From Cryptomeria japonica (taxonomy: Eukaryota; Streptophyta; Pinopsida; Cupressales; Cupressaceae): DNA of 60,000 nt. The position numbers and the translations under genes were made by a program. The stretch is from contig NC_081405.1 of assembly GCF_030272615.1 (NCBI RefSeq), positions 310,885,235 through 310,945,234 of the forward strand, written 5' to 3'. The notes beneath the pieces were generated by a model. That model ran no database searches, was not told the origin of the DNA, and saw only the letters and a program-made list of their open reading frames with translations. Positions 22,231 through 33,699 of this stretch are shown here, one piece after another (position 1 is the first letter of the stretch; each line of letters begins with the position of its first letter).

Positions 22231-24324
22231 AGAGAAGCAGTGAGTAGTGTTGTGTATACCTTGAACCGACAAATAAGACTGCCTATGAATTATGGTGTGG
22301 ATACTCACCCAATGTGAGCTACTTCAAGGTATTTGGAAGCAGGTGTTACATCAAGAGGGATGAGTACTTTGGAAGGTTCGATCCTAAAAGTGACGAAGGA
22401 ACCTTCTTTGGTTACTCCACAAAGAGTAAAGCATACCGGTGCTTGAACAAAAGAACTGGTAATATTGTAGAGAGTGCAAATGTCAAAGTGGATGAGTTCT
22501 CTGAGAAAAATGAACATGACAGCAAGAATGAACCAGAGGACTATCAAGGATTTGCTTACACTGTATTGGACAAACTTGCTACAGAAAATCCTATTGTAGT
22601 TGCAAATGAGGAAACATGTGAAGTAGAACCTGCACAACCGTTAAAAGAAGCTCCAAGAAATGAACCGATACAACCAAGGTATGTCAGAAACAATCATCCT
22701 GTTGACAATATTATTGGTGATAAAAATGTAGGAGTATTGACTATAAGAAAAGCAAGGGAGAGTACCTGTCTGCTCTCTAAAATTGAACCCAAAACAATAA
22801 AGGAGGCTCTAAGAGATGAAGTCTGGATCAAAGCTATGGATGAAGAACTAGAGCAGATTGAGAAAAATGAAACTTGGATCCTTGTGCCCAGACCAAAGAA
22901 CAAAAATGTAATAGGCACCAAGTGGGTGTTTAGAAACAAAATGGATGAAATTGGTCAAGTAGTAAGAAACAAAGAAAGATTAGTCTACAAAGGGTATGCA
23001 CAGGAAGAAGGATTGGACTATGGAGAGACCTTTGCACTAGTGGCCAGACTGGAAGGAGTTAGAATCTTGCTTGTTTATGCTACCTATAGGAAGTTCAAGG
23101 TCTACCAAATGGATGTCAAATCGTCATTCTTGAATGGTGTTCTAGAGGAACAAGTGTACATTGAGCAACCAGAAGGGTTTGCTTCAGAAGATGGAAGAGA
23201 CATGGTATGCAAGTTGAAAAAAGGCTCTGTATGGGCTAAAACAAGCACCAAGAACTTGGTATGAGAGGTTGCACTCATACCTGATAAGTATAGGGTTCAT
23301 GAGAACCCGTGACAACCGTAACTTATATTTAAAGATTGGACAAGAAGGAAAATATTTGATTGCAGAATTTTTTGTAGATGACATCATCTTTGGAGGAGAT
23401 GATGAAATGAGAAGAGATTTTGCAGAAGAAATGAAGAAAGAGTTTGAAATGTCTTTGATCGATGAAATAAAATTCTTCATTGGCCTACAAGTATCTCAAC
23501 TAAAGAATGGTATATTCATTAGCCAAACTAAATATATAAGGTAAATATTGAAGACCTTTGGAATGGAAGATTCCAAACCTATTGGAACTCCGATGGTTAC
23601 AGGTTGCAAGCTCTCCAAAAAAGATGATGCTAATGAAGTGAATGAGATACTATACCGATCCATGATTGGTAAGTTGCAGTATGCAGTGCACAGTAGACCG
23701 GATATAGCACAAACAACTGGCTTGGTTGCTAGATTTGCTGCAAATCCAAAAGAGACTCATATGGTGGCGGTTAAGAGGATATTTAGATATCTTAAGGGGA
23801 CTCATGAGTATGGTCTCTGGTATCCACATAAGGGAAATTTCAACTTAAGTGTCTTCACCGATGCAGATTGGGCAGGGAACATTGATGACAGAAAGAGCAT
23901 TAGTGGAGGTGCATTCTTTCTTGGAGATAGGACTGTGTCATGGACAAGCAAGAAACAAAATTCTATCTCTCAATCCACAGTTGAGGTGGAGTATGTGGCT
24001 ATTGCAATCAACTGTACATAGGTAGTATGGATTAAGCAGATCTTGGAAGGTATCCAAGAAAAGGTGAATGAACCGGTGGTGATACACTGTGACAATACAA
24101 GTGCTATTAACATATAAATAAACCTGGTAATGCACTCTAAGACCAAGCATATTGCAATAAAATATCATTATCTTAGGGAACAGGTGCAGGAAAAAGAAGT
24201 TAGATTGGAATATGTGCCAACCAAGGAACATGTTGCAGACATATTCACCAAGTCACTACCTAAGGATACTTTTGAGTATCTCAGAGGTAAGCTAGGGGTA
24301 ATTCCCCTGCATACTCTAAGGTAA
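22231..24324 (+). pseudogene. Copia-1 reverse transcriptase and RNase H
   Basis: A connector (YFKVFGSRCYIKRDE; FFGYSTKSKAYRC) is followed by RT: NVIGTKWVFRNKMDE, VYQMDVKSSFLNG, then after a frameshift near 23230 [16 protein letters not shown] with the YVDD-type Asp pair. RNase H: TDADWAGNIDDRKS, then ADIFTKSLPKDTF near the C-terminus. Stops at 23542 (TAA), 24019-24021 (TAG) and about 24115 (TAA). The protein ends at 24324, followed by the polypurine region. Confidence 0.92.
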
Positions 24325-24651
24325 GTGAAGATCGGAAAAATATCAATCCAGTATGACTTTCCTGAAGATTCTATGTATTTGGATTGATGGTTATGGACTA
24401 CTCCTGTTAGGGGGAGCATTCATTGTAGTATGTGCATTACGTTGTCTAGACTACACCTTTGGCATTGTTGTCAAAGGGGAGTGAAGTCAGATGGAACATG
24501 AAGGACATGAACGAATATGAAGTCAGATGTGACATGAATGGAAGCCAGTGAAAGGGGGAGCAAGATCTTTACTCAAGTACAACAGAAGTAGAAGTGATTG
24601 GTTGCTAAAAGAGAAGTTTGTAGTGTTGGCATCAATGCAAAAGGGGGATAT
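24325..24651 (+). other. Copia-1 3' region with three polypurine tracts
   Basis: TTAGGGGGAGCATT (24407-24420), TTGTCAAAGGGGAGTG (24468-24483) and GCAAAAGGGGGATAT (24637-24651, touching the 3' LTR). Only the last is the expected primer; the inner two recur in the same order in Copia-4, and the second also in Copia-2. Confidence 0.85.
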
Positions 24652-26139
24652 TGTTGGCATAACTAATGGTGTTGGCACAATCGGTTCATCAGTTAGTATT
24701 GTCATTGATGACCGACACTTACCAGTGAATAAGGCCAAGCTCATAGGCAATAAGATGTGGTAAAACTCAATGGTTTACTCATGGCTACAAACAATATGGA
24801 GGATTCAGTGCTTCCCAAATATGTATCACTGACACACTTAAGAATTGTGTTGGTAGAAGGATAATCAACTGAAGGGAAAACAGAGTAGACGACCGGTCAG
24901 TCAAGCACCCGATAGGTATTGAGATCATTTTCTTCAAACTGGCAGATGAAATGATGATGCGGTCACAAGAGGTGACTCAGATTACAGTTTAGTAGTCTTA
25001 TGCACGACCGAAACACTTTGGACAGACAGGTGATTAGTCTAATTGGTGACAAAAGGTGAAGAGTTACATCGGTGAACTGGTGATATAGGATGAAGGATGA
25101 TATCCTCCGGGAATCTCGTAGCAGTGACTGGTAAGTTGGATGTGATGACCAAAGGTGAGTCATTCATGGCGAGATATCATTAAACAAATAGATAGTGAAG
25201 TTTACTACAATCAACAATCAGTTAAGGTGAGATTTGTGCGGATTTTTCGGTTCACAATTTAAAAAGAACAGAACACGACCCATAGGTTGGTGAAATTATG
25301 AGTTGCAGAGGCAGTTAAGAATGAGTCGTTGGCGAAATTGATGGAGATCACGTAGAGAGAGTGTGGGAAGGTTTGGAAAGTTTTGATTTTCAAATCTACT
25401 GAGTTTTGTATAAAGGTTTCTAGTGAAAACCAAAAAGTTTGATCATAAAAATTGCAAAGTACAATTCTGAGGAAAGGCGATCCAGCAAGATGAGAAGAGG
25501 GTAGAACTGCTAAGTGAATAGCAGAGTGGTGAAGAGAGTGTGAAGAGAAAGTGTGATGCAGAACACTAGTAGAGTGCAAATCAAGTGTAACCGATAGTTA
25601 AACTGAAGAGCTTCATTTAGATTTGACTAAGCTAAGAGTAGCTACTACAACAAATCATTCTCTCTGTTGTTTTCTAATAACTACAACAACACAATCCCTT
25701 AACTGGGTGGACTTTAACAGATCCCTTTGTAAAATCCCTTGACTGGGTGACATCTTTAATGATGATCATAAGTCCTTTAACAAAACAACCTCCAATAGGG
25801 TAAAGGTTCTAACAGGCCTTAAAGAAAATCCCTTAACCGGGTGGCACCTAACGATGTCTTTGTAATCTCCTAATAGGGATGGCTCCTCACCGGGCGTACT
25901 CCAGAAGAGTGCAGATTTTGTGAGTTTCTACTCACACCGTGGCTTTCTCTCATTTGGGTTTCCACGTGATAAATCTTGATAGTTTTGTGTGTTAAATTTT
26001 TGTGTGCATGTTTCTCATCAATATTGTTTATTCTGATAAATGTTAAGTTTGATTAAGAAGTTTTGATTAAGGTTAAATCTGTAATAATCAGTATAGTGTT
26101 GATTCACCCCTCCCCTCTTAGCGCCGATTGGGAATAACA
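24652..26139 (+). repeat. Copia-1 3' LTR
   Basis: 1488 bases, TGTTGGC to ATAACA, homologous to 7164-8684, followed by the target duplication TTTCC. Confidence 0.95.
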
Positions 26140-26144
26140 TTTCC

Positions 26145-27240
26145 CATGCAAGGTGTGAGGACAACTTGCTATGTCAAGAGCTATGACATGTTGCTATGTC
26201 AACACTTATGATGAATGAGAGTATCGTGCTTCCATCTTATGACAAAGGAAGCACAAAAATAGGGGAAACTATAGAGGGATAATTAGGTGGAAATTAGATT
26301 TGAAACTAATTAGTAAATAGGAAGAAAAGATAAATTAGTGAATTAGGAAATTAGAAATGAGGAAATTACGAAATTAGGTGACATTAATTAATAAATTCTC
26401 ATTTATTAATTAATTCACAAAAGGGACATAATTAGTCAATTAAATGAAATATTTAATTCTTACAAGAGAGACCTAGGATAAATAAATTGATTTATTTAAC
26501 CTAGAGGGGAATGTTAATTAGGATTAAAAGATTAAATCGCAAAACCCTAGGAGATAGATTAGAAATGAAAGGATATCATTTAGGTCATGACAAGACTAAA
26601 GCAATTGATATAGGGTCGATCATGATTAAATGATGAAGACTTGATGATTGATAAAGAGTCAATATTGATTGACAAAGATCAATGACAAATTGATCAATTA
26701 TTGACAAAGGGAATCAAATTGATAAAGAACAATTGATAAGGATCAATGACTAATCGATCCAAAATTGATGAGAAATGATGATTGATTGAGATTGATGACC
26801 AATCAATCAAAGATTGATAAAAGGTCAACTTGATGAAGGTTGAATGACAAAAGACCAATGACAAACCGGTTGCAAATTGATAAGGGATTGATAATTGACA
26901 AGGGATCCAAAAGGATAAAAAATGATTATAATTGACCAAAGATGATTGAAAATGATAAAGATCTAGGACAAAACCCTAATTCAACATCAATTAGGATTGA
27001 AGATGTCCAATTGACATGATAAGACGATCATGACCGAATATTGCAATTTGAAAATGATATTGACAAGACCTCATTGCAAATGTGAAAAATGCAATCGAAG
27101 GGGAAAGAAGTGCAGGAGAATGGCGAGATGTCGACAAATGATAAAGATCAAGTGTGCAACATAGAAGAAATGTTAATAAGATGCAAAAACCCTAAAATAA
27201 GGTCACACAGACATGTTAAAGTATGACACCGCAAGCGTTG
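26145..27240. other. AT-rich DNA with degenerate GATCAATGAC repeats
   Basis: Continuation of the Copia-1 target sequence. From 26580 to about 27010 short irregular repeats built from TTGATAAAGATCAATGAC and ATTGATC words make up most of the sequence. The first part has ATTAATTAATAAATT-type stretches like the LTRs at 38589-39665. No gene is seen; it is probably an old LTR or leader of a Tat-like element. Confidence 0.45.
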
Positions 27241-27260
27241 ACCGTTTTTAGATCCCTATA

Positions 27261-27760
27261 GTGCTTGCATGGTGGTACCATGTAATCTTGAGACCCACTA
27301 TTTGCTTCAAACAAAGATTCCTATACTTGTGTGGACTGTCTTTACCACATGGCAGCAACTGGCATATCATTTATCCTTATGCATTGCAAGAAGAGTTTGA
27401 GGAAGGATTTGCTAATTGTGAATACAAGAGGATTCTCCATGTGTTAGAGGTCAAGCCCACTTATTCAAAAAAAAAAATCTTATCGTTGATAAATGTAAAA
27501 CTTTAAAAAGGGACAAGAGAGTCATGGGATCCATCAAATTAAAAGGATCAATGCCAACATTTAAACTTCAAGTTGTTTCACTTGTATGACATTAATGGAG
27601 ATCTTAACTACTACATATCCAATTTTGACAATCATTTTTTATTCAATTGCAATCTTTCTCATTTCCTAAGTTTTGAAGAATTGTCCTGTGTTAAGCATTT
27701 TACAAAATTCAAGTTGTAGAGGAGTTTTCTTGCACCATTAAGGGTTTTCAAAAGTGATAA
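27261..27760 (+). pseudogene. Coding-like relic, unknown
   Basis: Plus-strand frames read as plausible protein across several breaks: ALQEEFEEGFANCEYKRIL, then HLYDINGDLNYYISNFDN and LSHFLSFEELSCVKHF. No family recognised. It may belong with the relic at 27960-28823. Confidence 0.3.
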
Positions 27761-27959
27761 ATCAATAAGTATAATTATCTTATGTTTCCCTTGTTTTTCT
27801 TTCAAAAAGGGATATTTGTGTTTTCTAAGGCTTTCTAAGTAGGATTTGAAGTGTTAGAAGTCCTACTTCTATGTGAATTCACTAAAATAAATTTGAATTC
27901 CAACTTTGCTAGGAAACCCTAGCCCTACCTTCTACCCATAAAGCCCTAATCTATTCAAA

Positions 27960-28823
27960 ATGGTTGATCCATCAAGAGGCATTAAAAGGAATTTGAATGA
28001 GGACATTATTGCACAATTGCCTAGATCATCAAAGAAAAGCATATGTCCTTGAGGGTGACAAAAATGCCTTCTATGAATACCCTAACATCTCAATTCATCA
28101 CTCTACCCTTTTCAAATATGAATTCAATAATTGTATGGAAAAATTACCCATCTTCAATGTGTGGAGATTGAGTCTAGGTGAGTTCGTTGTGCCTAATGTG
28201 TTCATCAACATACATTTAATTAGGGCAATTGCAAAAACATATGACTTGAACATGAGTGCAATATATTTAAACCAAAGAGATTGCTTCTCACTTACCTTGA
28301 TAGACAATACATATACACAGGTTTTTAATTTTAACCCAAATATCTAAGTGCCCATTGATTTTGGTGATTTGAGAAAGGAGTACGACAGATTGAAAGGAAG
28401 CTATAGAGTGAAATAGTTGCACAATTTCAAGCCTAATACATGGACAAATTGTTGAGGAGATTTATAGATTTTGATGTTGAGCCTATTAATTATGATATCT
28501 TTCAAGATTATTTCATCAAAACATGCTTTTCCTTGTGTCAAGTGTTGGTTGTAGATTCATGCACATTATTTTATGATGCTAGTTGTATGCGGGAAAAGTA
28601 GGTCGATAGAACTCAATATGTGGAAAACGGAGTCTAAGGAGCCTTGCTCACACACCCACAGGACTTCTTGGTGCAAGCTATGGAGTCATGAAGTATGGCT
28701 CAGCTTCCCAAGGTTGGTTCCATGGTTCTCTATCTCACAAGGTCCCTCAAACCAATGTCTTTGCTCTCAGATAACTGAGCAAGGTGGTTTAGGGATGACA
28801 AATGCAAGAACGAGGGATGCTTT
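27960..28823 (+). pseudogene. Coding-like relic cut by the LTR at 28824
   Basis: A frame starts at ATG 27960 (MVDPSRGIKRNLNEDIIAQL) and after one frameshift near 28045 continues through 27997-28347 (VWRLSLGEFVVPNVFINIHL, then IDFGDLRKEYDRLKG) and, with stops, to about 28823 (NYDIFQDYFIKTCFSLCQVL; LTHPQDFLVQAMES). The coding look stops at 28824, where an LTR-like sequence begins. Not recognised. Position beside Tat-like LTRs suggests an element ORF rather than a host gene. Confidence 0.45.
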
Positions 28824-30081
28824 TGTTGATTTTAAGATGAAATGCATCCTAAGTTATACATGATCCTATAAATGCAACAAACTAGTTATAAGATGACAAG
28901 ATTAGTAACAAGACTATCCTAGCATGCTATATTAGTCTATGATTAAGCTAAATGATAAGGAAAATAGTCTAAACATGCATATTTAGATTAATTCCTATTG
29001 AAAAGAGAGGCTAAATGATGAGCACAAATGATATATTAAAGCTTGGATGGATTTTAGTATAAGTGTGATGCTAAAGACTTGGATATATGAAAATGGAGGA
29101 ATGAGAGCTCTATTTATAGCCAAAATAGGGCAATGGATGGTCAGGATTGAAGGAGTTAATCAAGGGGCTAAGTTTGAAAGTTGGGAATCCATGTTTGCAA
29201 TTGGCACCAATGAAATGGTGAGAAATGTCAACATAAGACTGCGTTGAGAAGAGAGGTAGGAAGCATTAAATGCTTGAGAAGACCTCATGGTTATCTTAGG
29301 GGTAAGGGTTATGGTTAAGTTAAGATTACCCATTGGATAAAGGTTTTACCCAAAGGATAAACTCTTGTGCAAAGGATTAAGGATAACCATGGTCAAAGCA
29401 ATAAATGATTGATGAGACCCTTGGGTTACATGGAGGTTGATTTTAGGGAAATTCTTTAACCATGATAGAGGGTTGAGTTAACCATTAATGGTTATGAAGA
29501 CTTTGGGGACAAATTTGTAAGAGTCCTTCAAAATTTGGGGGTATTCAACAAGTTAGCTTGTTGAATGGATAAAGGCTTTAATGCTTTTAGAAGACTTTAC
29601 TCCAAATTTGAGAAGTGACCTCCTCAAATTTAGGGAAAGGGGATAATGAATGGGTTTGGGTTAATTGATTAGGATTAGATGGATTCTAGAAGAAATTAGG
29701 AAGATGGTTAGGATGCAAGTGGGAGATGTAGGATTTTGCAAGTGGATGAAGGGATAATAGGCTTTAATTGAATAAAATGAATTTAATTCAATTCTAGTTG
29801 TAATTTGGGGAAATCAAATAAATTAGATTTATTCAATTTAGGGTAAACTATTTAATTAAATTTGAATCTAATTAAAAGTGGATATAAGGGATTTAATTGA
29901 ATAAAATGATTTATCCTATTAAATGTCAAAAGAGGCATAGTGAATTTAATTTAAATAAATTGAGTAATTTACTTAATTTAAATAGAGGAATGTGGGTGAC
30001 TTAATTAAATTGGATTTAATTAAATAGAAAAATGAACATAAAATATTCATTTAGGAATATGGTCATTTTTATACGTCTACA
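28824..30081 (-). repeat. 3' LTR of a Tat-like element (single copy)
   Basis: In element orientation it starts TGTAGACGTATAAAAATG at 30081 and would end ATCAACA at 28824, where coding-like sequence stops. A minus-strand TATA box CTATAAATAGAGCTC is at 29105-29119. The adjoining polypurine tract AAAGAGGGGCAAA is the same as that of the element at 38589-55236. No second copy in the window, so the left edge rests on the TG...CA ends and the change in coding character. Confidence 0.6.
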
Positions 30082-30127
30082 TTTTGCCCCTCTTTGAAGT
30101 GACATGTGTGCACATGTTAATTCAAAG
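30082..30127 (-). other. Polypurine tract and 17-bp hairpin
   Basis: Minus strand: AAAGAGGGGCAAAA immediately upstream of the LTR start. Arms 30092-30108 and 30111-30127 pair over 17 positions with one G-A mismatch and one G-U; the outer CTTTGAA arm overlaps the purine tract. Confidence 0.75.
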
Positions 30128-30410
30128 AAAATGATGTGTTATTGTGATTTATGATCAAATAAAAATTTTATGTCGTTTTGAGATATGCCATGCCCCAATT
30201 TTGATAATTGATGTTGACAATGCCCCCTCGGGGGAGGAATCAAAATTTTGGAAAATTTGATTTGATTTGATAATTGTGTTTGTTGTGCAAAATTTTGGCT
30301 AGGTGGAATGTTTAAATTGATTCATCTCCCGATAATTGACGTGTGCGAGGGTATGAGGGAGACCACGAGCGAATTACATGCTCATTTCCCTAACCCTAAT
30401 TTTATTTTAC

Positions 30411-30420
30411 CCTATAAAAG
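30411..30420 (+). promoter_or_regulatory. TATA box of the mobile-domain gene
   Basis: CCTATAAAAGGGG, 83 bases upstream of the ATG at 30494. It is a strong plant-type TATA on the plus strand, opposite to the flanking LTR, so the antisense gene appears to have its own promoter. Confidence 0.6.
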
Positions 30421-30493
30421 GGGAAAAGTGCATTGTTTTGTCTCATTTGTGCTTGTTGACCTTGGAAAAAGAGACTTTTGGAGAGAAGACAAA

Positions 30494-33400
30494 ATGCCTA
30501 TTCCATATTCTACGCATCGATTCAAGCGCGTTCGGAGGTATCGGAGGCCTACCGTGTATGAAGCATCGGTAAGTCAACCTTTTCGACCCCTTTTTGATTT
30601 TTAATTTGGTCGTTTTTGGTCAGTTTTTGAATTTTGAAATGTGGTTTTTACATTTTGGCGCATAGGGGTCTTAGGTTAGCGCATACGAAAAATTTCGTAG
30701 CACATAGAGTTGTAATTTAGGGTAGCATCCGAAAAAATTTAGGGTAGCGCATGGATAAAAAAGGGCAGCGCGTAGCCTTAGATTAGCGCATGAGGGACAT
30801 AGGGTAGCGCTTAGGGTTAAAAGGGTAGCGCATCGGGTAAACCTAGCGCATATGGTGCACAAGGGGTCGCATGGGCAGGGGTAAGTAGTGCGTAGGTTAG
30901 ACCTAGCGCATAAGGTTAAATAGTTAGCGCAGACGCGGGATAGGTTAGTGCATGGATTGGGTTTAGCGCTTAGGGTAGATTAGTTGGCGCATGGAGAAAA
31001 AAGGGTAGCGCGTAGAGTTAGTCTAGCGCATAGGGTAGATAGGATAGTGCGTGGAGAAAAAAGGGTAGCGCGTAGAGTTAGTCTAGTGCATAGGGTAGAT
31101 AAGATAGCGCGTGGAGAAAATAGGGTAGCACATGGATATGGTTTAGCGCGTAGCCAAATTTAATTAGCACATGCAGTAGGTTTTACAAGATAGGATGATT
31201 TGTGAATGTAGAAAATTACATAGGATAAGGTCAGTTTTGCCTGGAGAGGTCGATTTTTGCCATTTGTTGTGTCAGCTGTCATGTTTTTGATGGTTTGTCC
31301 AATATGAGTACTGATATAACTTGGTTTGATTTGCGAATTTTCAAGTTATTTATGTAGATATTAATGTGTTTGTGATCTAAATTTGATTTGATTTGCATTG
31401 TTTCAAGTTAATATGTGTGGAGCTTGAATTGTGTTACAAGTTGATATGATTGTGGAACTTGAGTTGTGTTACAAGTTGATATGGGTTGGAAACTTGAGTT
31501 GTTTTACAAGTTGATATGGGTGGGAAACTTGAATTGTTTTACAAGTTTATGTGATGTGGAGACTTGAGTTGTGTTACAAGTTTGATATGGTTTTTGAAAA
31601 CTTGAGTTGTGTTACAAGTTGATATGGAATGATATGATGTGGAACTTGATTAGATTTGCAAAATGTTTCAAGTTTTTGATGTGATTTTGATTTTGATATC
31701 TTTGTTTTAATGAGGAAACTGATATTGGACTTGTTTTGCTGTTTGACAGGAGCGATTGGGAGTGGTTCAGTCGCGCGAGCGGTTCCCCAAACCATGGGCA
31801 TTGATACCATGGTTGGCATAGGCTGACTTAGATATTATTGAGAGATGCAGTCTGTCATCTTTATTAGATATGCCTCGGTTTACTGTGAACCAGGGTTTAC
31901 TTACAGTGCTTGCAGAGAGATGGCATAGTGATATGAACACCTTCCATTTTGCCACAGGTGAGATGACGGTGACTCCTGAGGACTGTTATAGGATATTGCG
32001 GATTCCCGTAGTAGGTGCATTATTGCCTTATGAGCAGATAGAGGAGGGCGGGATAGAGGCACTGCGTTGCATATTTCATGATGAGACAGTTTGTGGATAT
32101 GAGATCCCTTGGTAGGAGTTCTTGGATTTGGACTATGCACCTCTTCCATCAGTACTAGCAGGTTTTATAGGTGGATTCCTATGTCCCAACCGTAGGTCGA
32201 AGGGATTTTCTGTAGGTTGGGGATTGGTGCTAGAGGAGATGGTGACACAGGGCCGCAGGTTCGCATGGGGATCGGCCATGCTAGCCCATTTGTATAGGGA
32301 CTTACATGAGGTGGTATACCTGGGTTACGGTAGTTTGTCAGCTGGCGTGACACTTCTATAGGTATGGTGTTGGGAGCACATTCCAGCAGCTAGGCCACTG
32401 GTGGTTAGAGACAGGCCTGCTGGGTGGGCATATGCATATGGATACAGGGGGTTAGTTGTCTAGCGGAAGCTGGGAAAACTTGAGCACTGGTGGAGGCTAT
32501 TGGATGACATTGATACGGTCGTCTGGCGACCGTATACAGATTGTGAGGTATGGGCTGAGGATGGGCTGGAGATGCCATATGTTTTTATGAGTCAGTTTTT
32601 GATAGGGCGGACGCCCTTTGTGATTGAGAGATTTCTGGTTGGCAGAGTTTTGTGGCAGTATGGTCGGCAGTAGGGGATACCATAGGGGACTTGTTTGTAT
32701 GTGCATCAGAGGCAGGATATACTAGATTGGGGTCCGACTATTGATAGTGGAGTGGCCGTAGAGGAGTTTTTCATCTTAGCGGGCCAGATATGGGACTATG
32801 CTCCTGAGATATTAGATGCTGGGATGACACATGAGTTTGCTGGTTTGTTCACAGCTCATGCCGTGGCTAGGATATCAGATCCTGAGGAGATGCGGCCTGC
32901 TTTCGATGATGACGAGGATGAGGTAGGGGGAGATGGGGATGATGGAGATGATGGAGGAGGTGGAGGAGGATGACAAGGGAGAGGATATCGGGAGAGAAGA
33001 GGAGACAGAGGTAGAGATGGGGGTGATAGGGGAGTGCGGGTGGAGAGAACAGTTCGACGAGCTGTGATGGATAGAGGGAGAGGAGGTTTGGCGATTGGAG
33101 CAGGGGACGAGGGGAGAGTGGGAGAGGTGATAGCAGTGGTAGGAGGGACTGATGAGTGGAGATGGCCAGCGCAGAGGAGGAGGACTGATGAGTTACCTCC
33201 ACCAGCATCGAGGATAGGTAGGGGGATAGTGGGCACCCCTTCACGGCTGCCCCTACGGGTCCGAATCCCGACGCATGTGGAGGATGCCCAAATTAGGACC
33301 CTACAGTTGATAGTACAGTAGCTACGAGCACAATTATCGATGCAACAGTGTCAGATTACCCAGCTGACCCTAGATCGTGATATTGAGATAGAGCGGCGGG

Positions 33401-33690
33401 GTCGAGCGAAGGAGCTAGCAGGGAACCTATAGAGAGCGGCATCAGGTGGCCCTTTGAGAGATATCATGAGAGAGTTGTCCTTGAGAGTCAAGGAGGTAGA
33501 GTACTATCGACGCCACTATGAGGATGCGATGCCCAGGGAGCACAGAGTGCAAAGCTTTACACAGTCGAGATCGAGTCGATCTTGAGAGACTGGGTCACGG
33601 TTAGAGAGCAGAGGCGTGACGGGGCCTTCGAGACAGGATCCTCCTGGAGATCCAGGGGCTGGGACATCAGCGGCGAGACAGGATCCTCCT
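30494..33690 (+). pseudogene. Plant mobile domain (PMD) gene, two exons, inactivated
   Basis: Exon 1 is 30494-30568 (25 codons, ending at a GTAAGT donor); exon 2 begins at 31750 after TTTGACAG and keeps the frame. Exon 2 carries the plant mobile domain signature: DMNTFHFATGEMTVTPEDCY, RILRIPVVGALLPYEQI, then GFIGGFLCPNRRSKGFSVG and FAWGSAMLAHLYRDL (about 31870-32360). An Asp/Gly-rich acidic tract (32890-32970), an Arg/Gly-rich segment and a C-terminal coiled coil follow. In-frame stops: TAG at 31819, 32113, 32359, 32461, 32671, 32683, 33319, 33430; TGA at 32971 and 33583. No frameshift is needed. PMD proteins occur as host MAIN/MAIL factors and as passengers of MuDR and Tat-like Gypsy elements; the neighbouring antisense LTR supports the latter. 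The right edge, where Copia-3 begins, is approximate. Confidence 0.85.
30655..31170 (+). repeat. TAGCGCAT degenerate tandem repeats in the PMD intron
   Basis: More than 20 copies of GGGTAGCGCAT or close variants at 15-30 base spacing. Within it a higher-order unit of about 62 bases (GTGGAGAAAAAAGGGTAGCG and following) repeats two to three times from about 30990 to 31125. It fills the first half of the 1181-base intron. Confidence 0.9.
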
Positions 33691-33699
33691 GGGATATAT

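Larger units (their letters stand above)
7164..26139 (+). mobile_element. Copia-1: LTR retrotransposon interrupted by Gypsy-1
   Basis: A Ty1/Copia element with LTRs at 7164-8684 and 24652-26139, both starting TGTTGGCATAAC and ending in ACA. The 5-bp target duplication TTTCC is perfect at 7159-7163 and 26140-26144. A tRNA-iMet-type primer binding site follows the 5' LTR and a polypurine tract precedes the 3' LTR. The order gag, protease, integrase, RT, RNase H is that of Copia. Without the nested Gypsy-1 (9785-21270 plus one target duplication) the element is about 7.5 kb. All coding parts carry stops and frameshifts, so it is not autonomous now. Multiplied polypurine tracts suggest a Sirevirus-like lineage (inference). 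Confidence 0.95.

Noticed and set aside
29047-29247. 66-codon plus-strand frame in the Tat-like LTR
   Set aside because: It spans the minus-strand TATA box of an LTR and has no homologue that I recognise; chance frame.
32856-33244. Long Pro/Ser-rich open frames on the minus strand
   Set aside because: They are the complement of the Asp/Gly/Arg-rich tract of the PMD exon; the plus-strand frame carries the recognisable domain and continues on both sides.
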